12,328 nucleotides of DNA from an uncultured Clostridia bacterium (GTDB lineage: Bacteria > Bacillota > Clostridia > Oscillospirales > Oscillospiraceae), in assembly GCA_947383645.1 (NCBI GenBank), contig CANDEH010000074.1, forward strand, positions 1 to 12,328. Direction: 5' to 3'. A model generated the notes under the pieces. It searched no databases. It saw only the letters and a program-made list of their open reading frames with translations, and was not told the origin of the DNA. Position numbers and translations under genes: made by a program. Of this stretch, positions 7,332 through 12,328 are shown piece after piece. Positions within the stretch are counted from its first letter, which is position 1, and the number at the start of each line of letters is the position of its first letter.

Positions 7332-9819
7332 GGTCGCCGGCCTCCTCTCTGTGGCAGTCGTCCTCGATTCGCGGCGGGGGATCGGCGGCGCTGTCGCGCC
7401 GGATGGCGCCGGCGGCCACCGCCGCGTTGATGGTGCCGTGGAGCACGCCGGTGAAGTCGGCGTCCACCATGCCGGAGACGTAGCCCCGGACGTGGCCGTC
7501 CACAAACAGCGTGCCGGTCTGGCTCTGGAGGGGGAGGCGGGCCTTCAGCGTGAAGGCGGTCTTCTCGATGATGATGTCCCCTAAGAGCAGGATCTGGGGC
7601 AGGATGCCCATGACCAGGAAGATGGAGATCAGCGTCCCCCGGCCCAGGCATACGCCGATGGAGGAGATGGCCGGGTTGGAGGAGAGGAAGCCGATGAGGA
7701 TGCCGGCGGAGGCCAGGATGGTGCCGGAGGTGATGATGGTGGGGAAGGCCTCGTTGAGGGATTCGATCACTGCGTCCTTTAACGGCATCTCCCGCTTGAG
7801 CTCCACGTACCGGTTGGCGATGACGATGGCGTAGTCGATGTTGGCCCCCATCTGGATGGAGCTGACCACCAGGTAGCTGAGGAAGAAGAGCGGGCTGTGC
7901 TGCAAGGTGGGGAAGGAGAAGTTGATCCAGACGCTGCCCTGGATCACCAGGATCAGCAGCACCGGGAGGCCGGAGGACTTGAAGGTGAAGATCAGCACTA
8001 AAATCACAAACACGATGGTGAGGATGCCGATCAGCAGGTTGTCGTTGCCGAAGGAGGTGGAGAGGTCGAAGTCGCTGGTGGAGTTGCCCACCAGGAAGGC
8101 GTCCTCCGGGTAGTATTTGGCCACGATGCCGTGGAGGGTGTCCAGGAAGGCGAAGGTCTCCTCGCTCTCCTCGGGGAGGTTCAGCTGGAGGACCAAGCGG
8201 CTGTAGTTCTCGCCCTTCAGCTGGAGCTGGGCGTCGGTGAGCTGGGTGTGGAGGTCCTCGATGGTCTCGGTCATGTCGGCGTCCAGGGTGAGGTAGCCCT
8301 CCTGCATCTGGTCGTAGACGAAGAGAAACATGTCGATGAGGGGCACGCCGTAGCTCTCCACGCCGCTGACCAGCTGGCCGTAGCTCTCATTGCTGACGGC
8401 GTAGGCGGAGTAGAGCAGGCGGGCGGCCTCCACATCCAGGTCGGTGAGCTCGGCGAACTGGCGGGGGGTCAGGCGGTCGGTGAGGACGTAGCCGTCCATG
8501 GCCTCCACGTTGGCGAGACCCAGGACGGTGTCCGTCTCCGGCAGGCGCTCCAGCTCCCGGAGGAGGCGGCCCTCCGTCTCGTAGTCCCCCCGGGGCACCA
8601 GGACGGCCAGGGTGTTCACCTGGCCGAAGGTATCGTTGACCTTCGCCTGGGCGATCTGGGCGTCGTTCTGGCGGATGGTGGTCAGGTCGGTGGTACCGTA
8701 GGCATAGGGGCAGCGGTTGGAGAGGAGGAAGCCGCCGATGACCAGCACCACGAATACCGGGGGCATGATGAACCGGGTGCGGACCGCCAGGCGGCCCCAG
8801 GCGGTGATCTTGGGCACGAAGTTCTTGTGGTGGGTCCGGTCGATGAGACCGCTGAAGCTCATGAGGAGGCCGGGCATCAGGGTGAAGACGCTGAGGAGGC
8901 TCAGCACGATGGCCTTCATCAGAATGACGCCCAGGTCCCGGCCGATGCCGAACTGCATGAAGCACATGGCCCCCAGGCCGGAGATGGTGGTCAGGGAGCT
9001 GCCGGAGATCTCCGGGATGGCCTTGCTCAGGGCCGCCACCACCGCCTCCCGGGCCTCCAGGCGCTCCCGCTCCTCGGTGTAGCGGTGGCAGAGGATGATG
9101 GCGTAGTCGATGGCCAGGGCCAGCTGGAGCACCACGGCCACGGAGTCGGAGATGAAGGAGATCTCCCCGAAGAGGAAGTTGGTCCCCTTGTTCATCAGCG
9201 CCGCCATGCCGAAGGTGAGGACCATCACCGGGATCTCCATGTAGGTCTGGGAGGTGAAGAGGAGCACCAGGAGGATAATTACCACGGCGATGACCATGAC
9301 CACCTGCATCTCGGCGGCCAGGCTGTCGGAGGCGGAGTCCCCGGTGTCGCCGGTGACGTAGACGTCGTAGCCCTCCAGAAGGGCCTTGACCTGATCCAGG
9401 GCGTCCAGGCTCACCGGGTCGTCGGCGGCGCCGTCGTAGGTGAGGGAGAGCAGGGCCGCGCCGCGCTGGTAGTGGTCCGCGGTGCCGTCAAACTCCACGA
9501 ACTTCACGCCCTCGATCTCCTCCGCCTGCTCCGCCAGACGCTGGGCCTGGTCCAGGGAGATGTTGTCCACCAGAATGCGGCTGGTGCCGAAGGTGACAAA
9601 CTCCTCCTCCATGATGGTGAGGCCACGACGGGTTTCGGTGGTGTCGGGGAGGTAGCTGGTGAGGTCGTCGTTCACCGACACCCAGCCCGAGGCGAAGACG
9701 CAGAAGATGGCAAAGCCGATGTAGATGAGGTAAAACGCCTTGCGTTTGTCCACAATAAAAGCAGCGACCCGTTCCATGGGACTCTGCTTTTCGGTGGTTT
9801 GTGCTGGTTGGCCGTTCAA
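7324..9819 (-). CDS. MMPL/RND superfamily transporter
   Basis: An 831-aa inner-membrane transporter of the MMPL branch of the RND superfamily, proton-driven exporters of lipids, siderophores or amphiphiles. It has the two-fold layout: helix 1 (about 28-46), extracellular loop 1 (47-165), helices 2-6 (about 168-325), helix 7 (about 349-367), a larger extracellular loop 2 (368-592), and helices 8-12 (about 594-755). The proton-relay Asp-Tyr pair appears in both halves: AIDYAIILCHRYTEE (D238, Y239) and NIDYAIVIANRYVE (D662, Y663). The start is TTG 9819, with AAGGAG (9828-9833) 8 bases upstream; an ATG 14 codons later has no such site. The cytoplasmic tail after helix 12 is about 70 aa. The stop is inside the start region of the GLUG protein gene, giving an operon. 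Substrate unknown; no regulator gene is adjacent. Confidence 0.93.
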   Translation of the reverse strand: MNGQPAQTTEKQSPMERVAAFIVDKRKAFYLIYIGFAIFCVFASGWVSVNDDLTSYLPDTTETRRGLTIMEEEFVTFGTSRILVDNISLDQAQRLAEQAEEIEGVKFVEFDGTADHYQRGAALLSLTYDGAADDPVSLDALDQVKALLEGYDVYVTGDTGDSASDSLAAEMQVVMVIAVVIILLVLLFTSQTYMEIPVMVLTFGMAALMNKGTNFLFGEISFISDSVAVVLQLALAIDYAIILCHRYTEERERLEAREAVVAALSKAIPEISGSSLTTISGLGAMCFMQFGIGRDLGVILMKAIVLSLLSVFTLMPGLLMSFSGLIDRTHHKNFVPKITAWGRLAVRTRFIMPPVFVVLVIGGFLLSNRCPYAYGTTDLTTIRQNDAQIAQAKVNDTFGQVNTLAVLVPRGDYETEGRLLRELERLPETDTVLGLANVEAMDGYVLTDRLTPRQFAELTDLDVEAARLLYSAYAVSNESYGQLVSGVESYGVPLIDMFLFVYDQMQEGYLTLDADMTETIEDLHTQLTDAQLQLKGENYSRLVLQLNLPEESEETFAFLDTLHGIVAKYYPEDAFLVGNSTSDFDLSTSFGNDNLLIGILTIVFVILVLIFTFKSSGLPVLLILVIQGSVWINFSFPTLQHSPLFFLSYLVVSSIQMGANIDYAIVIANRYVELKREMPLKDAVIESLNEAFPTIITSGTILASAGILIGFLSSNPAISSIGVCLGRGTLISIFLVMGILPQILLLGDIIIEKTAFTLKARLPLQSQTGTLFVDGHVRGYVSGMVDADFTGVLHGTINAAVAAGAIRRDSAADPPPRIEDDCHREEAGDHA

Positions 9820-9827
9820 GGGGAACG

Positions 9828-9833
9828 CTCCTT
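9828..9833 (-). promoter_or_regulatory. Ribosome binding site supporting a TTG start of the MMPL gene
   Basis: On the - strand the bases read AAGGAG, 8 bases before TTG 9819. No comparable site precedes the next in-frame ATG (9777), so this site decides the start. Confidence 0.75.
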
Positions 9834-9853
9834 TCTATTCTTCTATTCTATAA

Positions 9854-9970
9854 ATTATACATTGGAAGCAAAGCTGGAATGGTATAATGAGCCAATTTTT
9901 TCGGTTGTCCCGCCAGGGGCGGGAAAAAAGCTCGAATGAAAGTATAATGGCTGCCCTGCAACTATTATAC
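9854..9970. repeat. Four copies of the heptamer GTATAAT/ATTATAC in two inverted pairs
   Basis: ATTATAC at 9854-9860, GTATAAT at 9882-9888, GTATAAT at 9942-9948 and ATTATAC at 9964-9970. The two outer copies double as -10 boxes on the - strand. The inner copies also share flanks: GAATG before and ATG plus GC-containing bases after. The arrangement may be a binding site array or duplicated promoter remnants; the low complexity of the heptamer makes chance possible. Confidence 0.4.
9889..9933 (-). promoter_or_regulatory. Bulged hairpin in the leader of the transporter operon
   Basis: In + coordinates, GAGC (9889-9892), TTTTTT (9896-9901) and CCCGCC (9909-9914) are complementary in order to the unbroken run GGCGGGAAAAAAGCTC (9918-9933), with loop AGG. 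The result is a 16-bp stem with two bulges on one arm (3 and 7 bases). It lies between the predicted transcription start and the ribosome binding site. Neither strand leaves a T run directly after the stem, so it is not a standard terminator. It could be an mRNA structure that controls translation or stability, or an operator. Confidence 0.5.
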
Positions 9971-9992
9971 CATAATACGACTTTTGTGGCAA
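9964..9992 (-). promoter_or_regulatory. Sigma-A type promoter of the transporter operon
   Basis: On the - strand: -35 TTGCCA (9992-9987, one mismatch to TTGACA), spacer of 17 bases, -10 TATAAT (9969-9964, perfect). Predicted start near 9957, giving a leader of roughly 135-140 bases to TTG 9819. A second perfect TATAAT at 9859-9854 on the same strand lies closer to the gene but has no recognisable -35 at 16-18 bases, so it is a weaker candidate. Confidence 0.75.
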
Positions 9993-10206
9993 AAAGGCAA
10001 TAGACAACAGCACCCCGTTTGTCTGAAATTTTGCCCTCATAGCGGAGTATCTGAGGGGGAGCGGAGGATTATTTGAAAGATTTGCCGCCGGGGGACTGCT
10101 GCCTTTGCCGGGGCAGCCCGCTGGCACCCTTCACCCCGCCCTACCTCCCATTTTTGCTCTCTTTTTGTGCTTTCCCCAATCTGCCTGCCATAAGGGGAAG
10201 AAAAGA

Positions 10207-10239
10207 AGGGCGGCAGGCAGCTTTCCTGCCTGCCGCCCT
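10207..10239 (-). terminator. Intrinsic terminator of the chemoreceptor gene
   Basis: An inverted repeat with arms at 10207-10220 (A plus GGGCGGCAGGCAG) and 10226-10239, loop of 5 bases. It is a 14-bp, very GC-rich stem. On the - strand it is followed by TCTTTTCTTCCCC, a pyrimidine/T-rich tract, and lies 14 bases after the chemoreceptor stop codon. Confidence 0.85.
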
Positions 10240-10253
10240 GCGGCGAAGTTTGC

Positions 10254-12074
10254 CTATGAGATGCGGAAACGGCTAATCAGCGTGTTCAGCGTCCGCGCCT
10301 GATTGGACAGCTCCTTGGAGACAGCGGCGCTGCGCTCCGCGGCGGCGGAGTTGGTCTGTACCACGGCGGAAATTTCCTTGATCCCGTTCTCCACCAGAAC
10401 GATCATCTCCGACTGCTGGACGCTGGCGGTGGCAATCTCGTCTGTCAGGGCCTTGATGGACTGGATGCAGTCGTTGATTACCTGCATGGCGGAGACAGCC
10501 AGATCGGTAGACGCGGTGCCGGTCTTTACGTCCTGGATGGAGCGATTGATTAGGTTCCCGGTATTCTGGGCGGCCTCGGCGGATTTGGCGGCCAGATTCC
10601 GCACCTCGTCCGCCACTACGGAGAAGCCCTTGCCGGCACTGCCTGCCCGGGCGGCCTCCACGGCGGCGTTGAGGGCCAGAATATTGGTCTGAAAGGCGAT
10701 GTCCTCAATGGTTTTGATGATGGTGCCGATTTGGGCGGAGGACTGGTCGATATTCCGGGTGGCCTCGGTGAGCTGCTCCATTCTGGTGTTGGCCTCGGCG
10801 GCGTAGCCGGTGGCCTTGTCCACCAGCTCGCTGGCATCGCCGCAGCGGATCGTGCTGGTTTTGATCTGGGAGGTGATGGAGGTTACGTTGGCAACCAGAC
10901 CGTCAATGGAGGCCGCCTGCTCCAAAGTACCCTGGGACAGGGCCTGGGCGCCGGTGGATACCCGGTCGGCGCTGGAGTCCACCTGCCGGGCCACCTGGGA
11001 GATATCCCGGATCACGTCGGTCAGGTTGGCATGGATGGACTGCAGGCTCTCGGACAGGGCCCGAAAATCGCCGATGTAGTAGGACTCGTTTTTCGTCACA
11101 TCCACGGTGAGATTGCCCCCGGCCATCTCGCCCAGGATGCGGCCCACGTCGTCAATGGTCTGCCGCAGGCAGCCGCAGACCCGGTGGGTGGTCTGGGCGA
11201 TCATGCCGATCTCATCCGAGCGGTTGTAGAAGGCCTCCAGCTCCCTGTCCTCGGAGAGGTCCAGATCTCCGAGGCGGCCGATGGCCCGCTCTACCACCAT
11301 CAGCTCCCGGCCCTCCCGGCGGAGGATCAGGCGCGTGATGAGGATAAGGGCCACAGCCATCCCTGCGCAGAGGAGGCCCACGATCAGGCGCACCATGGTC
11401 ACCGAGGCGTAGACCTCCGCGGCGCTGTCCCGGACCATGAAGACCCAGCCGCGGTCCTTCAGGTATTTGTAGACCACCAGCTGACTGTCGCCGTTTCCGT
11501 CCCGGTAGGAGTGGACGCCGGCCTGGGTGGATCCGTCGGACTGAATGCGCCGGATGATCTCCAGGTAGCCCTTGTCGGCGGTCTCGGTGTTCAGAAGGGA
11601 CTCGTCCTCGTGGTAGAGGTAGACGCCGGTGTCCACGTTCAGGAATACATACTCGCTGTCGGGCAGGCCCTTGATGTCCAGGTTCAGCAGATCGTCCATC
11701 AGATGACTGGCGTAGACGCCGGCGCCCACGTAGCCGATACACCGCTGACCCTGAAAGATGGGGTAGTACATGGAGAGGATCATACTCCCGGTGCCCGGGG
11801 ACTTCATGATACCCAGGTTGGTCAGCTGCCGCTGGGACAGAATAGTGTCCTGAAAGGTCTTCAGGGAGTCTCCCGACCGGGTGGTCATGCCGATGGCCCC
11901 CTGGGAGGTGTGGGTCAGCACATGGGTGGCCGGGGTAGCGATGTACAGGCCCTCAAAGACACCCTTGACGGCGGCAAAGTCCTCCGTGTACTGCTGGGCC
12001 CGCTCCAGCAGCGCCGGGTCGGTGGGGTTCAGGAGGAGATCCCGGACCTCGCTGCTCAGGGCGAAGGCGGTCAT
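10254..12074 (-). CDS. Methyl-accepting chemotaxis protein, N-terminus apparently truncated or frameshifted
   Basis: Encodes a chemoreceptor that would pass ligand signals to CheA/CheW. Read from ATG 12074 it is 606 aa: double-Cache-like sensor (about 1-222, with SPGTG at 92-96, YPIF at 104-107, GYVGAG at 114-119, KYLKDRGWVFMVRD at 203-216), one membrane helix (about 227-249), HAMP-like region (250-310), then a full signalling domain with the conserved hairpin tip (EDIAFQTNILALNAAVEAAR at 457-476, through VVADEVRNLA at 486-495). There is no C-terminal CheR-docking pentapeptide. The start is uncertain: the frame is open up to 12302, but the only good ribosome binding site leads to an ATG in a different frame (12121). 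The first membrane helix that should export the sensor is missing in every reading. The signalling half is sound; the gene as written may be non-functional or the sequence may hold an error. Confidence 0.8.
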   Translation of the reverse strand: MTAFALSSEVRDLLLNPTDPALLERAQQYTEDFAAVKGVFEGLYIATPATHVLTHTSQGAIGMTTRSGDSLKTFQDTILSQRQLTNLGIMKSPGTGSMILSMYYPIFQGQRCIGYVGAGVYASHLMDDLLNLDIKGLPDSEYVFLNVDTGVYLYHEDESLLNTETADKGYLEIIRRIQSDGSTQAGVHSYRDGNGDSQLVVYKYLKDRGWVFMVRDSAAEVYASVTMVRLIVGLLCAGMAVALILITRLILRREGRELMVVERAIGRLGDLDLSEDRELEAFYNRSDEIGMIAQTTHRVCGCLRQTIDDVGRILGEMAGGNLTVDVTKNESYYIGDFRALSESLQSIHANLTDVIRDISQVARQVDSSADRVSTGAQALSQGTLEQAASIDGLVANVTSITSQIKTSTIRCGDASELVDKATGYAAEANTRMEQLTEATRNIDQSSAQIGTIIKTIEDIAFQTNILALNAAVEAARAGSAGKGFSVVADEVRNLAAKSAEAAQNTGNLINRSIQDVKTGTASTDLAVSAMQVINDCIQSIKALTDEIATASVQQSEMIVLVENGIKEISAVVQTNSAAAERSAAVSKELSNQARTLNTLISRFRIS

Positions 12075-12121
12075 GATGATACTGATGCGCGCGGCAAGTT
12101 TTTGTTGGCAAGGAATTTCAT
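12071..12121 (-). other. Out-of-frame start of the chemoreceptor gene (16-codon frame)
   Basis: The sequence GGAGGAG (12127-12133) is followed 5 bases later by ATG 12121 and the peptide MKFLANKNLPRASVSS, then TGA (12073-12071). The TGA overlaps the in-frame ATG of the chemoreceptor body (ATGA at 12074-12071). If the run of five T at 12099-12103 (A on the coding strand) had one more base, the frame would read MKFLANKKLAARISIIMTAF and run straight into the receptor. That is a typical chemoreceptor opening. So this is most likely the true start, separated from the body by a one-base loss; translational coupling at ATGA is an alternative. Confidence 0.65.
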
Positions 12122-12219
12122 AGAAGCTCCTCCAATGAAAAGGTATGGGAGGCCTGTCTGGCCTCTCCCCGCAGGCGAAGAGGCGCGGGGCGGGGATAGT
12201 ATATGGCTGGTTTAATTGC

Positions 12220-12248
12220 ATTGTAACATATTGGCAACGTACTGTCGA
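12220..12248 (-). promoter_or_regulatory. Promoter of the chemoreceptor gene
   Basis: On the - strand: -35 TCGACA (12248-12243, one mismatch), 17-base spacer, -10 TACAAT (12225-12220, one mismatch) preceded by TGT, giving an extended -10. The predicted start near 12213 gives a leader of about 90 bases to ATG 12121. The leader contains GC-rich self-complementary pieces (CCCCGC with GCGGGG; GGCC-AGACA-GGCC). Confidence 0.72.
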
Positions 12249-12328
12249 TAGATTCGGGCGGCGTCTGGCGGGTTTGGCGGATAAAATCCACAAGATGCAC
12301 AATACCTTTTTTCCTGCCGCAGGAGAAT
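12249..12328. other. Right-edge intergenic sequence
   Basis: No gene is visible upstream of the chemoreceptor promoter up to the window edge. The only structure noted is a short palindrome, CCTGCCGCAGG at 12313-12323, next to a run of six T at 12307-12312. On the - strand the palindrome is followed by six A, so it does not look like a terminator in that direction. Confidence 0.5.

Larger units (their letters stand above)
9820..10253. other. Intergenic region between chemoreceptor and transporter operon
   Basis: A 434-base gap without a supported gene. From the left it holds the transporter ribosome binding site, the heptamer repeats, the leader hairpin and the operon promoter (to 9992), then an unassigned stretch (about 9993-10190) with small imperfect hairpins such as CCTCA...TGAGG at 10036-10057 and GCTGCC...GGGCAGC near 10098-10118, and finally the chemoreceptor terminator. 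The left half is clearly more A+T rich than the genes. Short open frames here lack ribosome binding sites and protein-like composition. Confidence 0.7.

Noticed and set aside
6516..7430. + strand open frame of 304 codons opposite the GLUG protein
   Set aside because: Gly/Ala-rich mirror of the GLUG rungs, no ribosome binding site, spans the overlap of two real genes on the other strand.
8131..9939. Long + strand open frame (602 codons) opposite the MMPL gene
   Set aside because: Composition is Gly/Glu/His/Val-rich with no domains, and the opposite strand holds an intact MMPL protein with both Asp-Tyr motifs.
9883..9948. TATAAT boxes on the + strand at 9883-9888 and 9943-9948 as promoters of a + strand transcript
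   Set aside because: No -35 at 16-18 bases upstream of either, and no + strand gene downstream. A + strand antisense RNA is possible but unsupported.
9855..10127. Open frame of 90 codons on the - strand in the intergenic region
   Set aside because: It covers the predicted promoter, heptamers and leader hairpin of the transporter operon, has no ribosome binding site and no protein-like pattern.
10073..10302. Two short + strand open frames near the chemoreceptor terminator
   Set aside because: They run through the terminator hairpin into the 3' end of a real gene on the other strand and have biased Pro/Cys composition.
10731..12215. Long + strand open frame (494 codons) opposite the chemoreceptor
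   Set aside because: Antisense shadow with His/Gly/Val-rich low-complexity composition; the - strand encodes a clear chemoreceptor signalling domain.

Overview
The window is G+C-rich and has Gram-positive-style genes with strong AGGAGG ribosome binding sites. Every gene is a single-exon bacterial gene. The gene families and protein style (a long form of Sua5, an M18 aminopeptidase, a GLUG-repeat surface protein beside an MMPL transporter, a double-Cache chemoreceptor) suggest a high-GC Clostridia, probably an Oscillospiraceae gut anaerobe of the Flavonifractor/Lawsonibacter/Oscillibacter type. The taxon is inferred from protein style and was not tested by a search.

Left third (1-3762, + strand): a tight housekeeping run. 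It holds the C-terminal part of release factor 1 (prfA, cut by the window edge), a small two-helix membrane protein of unknown function, the long form of threonylcarbamoyl-AMP synthase (TsaC/Sua5, tRNA t6A synthesis), dephospho-CoA kinase (coaE) and an M18 metallo-aminopeptidase. Several neighbours overlap (GTGA and ATGA 4-base overlaps and one 35-base overlap), so they are probably one operon with coupled translation. A perfect 16-bp hairpin flanked by A and T runs at 3828-3863 ends this run and also ends the convergent operon to the right.

Middle (3879-9990, - strand): a two-gene operon that is the most interesting part. An MMPL/RND-type 12-helix transporter (831 aa, TTG start) overlaps by 8 bases an 1150-aa surface protein. 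The partner has a signal peptide, a GLUG-repeat beta-helix interrupted by about 400 residues of helical coiled-coil, a second GLUG block, an InlB-B-repeat-like module, an Ig-like region and a C-terminal membrane anchor. The two probably work as one envelope export or envelope remodelling unit. A good promoter at 9964-9992 precedes a long leader containing a bulged hairpin and repeated GTATAAT/ATTATAC heptamers.

Right (10190-12328, - strand): a methyl-accepting chemotaxis protein with its own extended -10 promoter and a strong terminator. Its 5' end looks broken. The well-placed ATG with a good ribosome binding site runs into a stop after 16 codons, consistent with loss of one A from an A-run, and the first membrane helix expected for this receptor class is absent. 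No RNA genes, insertion sequences, CRISPR arrays or phage genes were seen.
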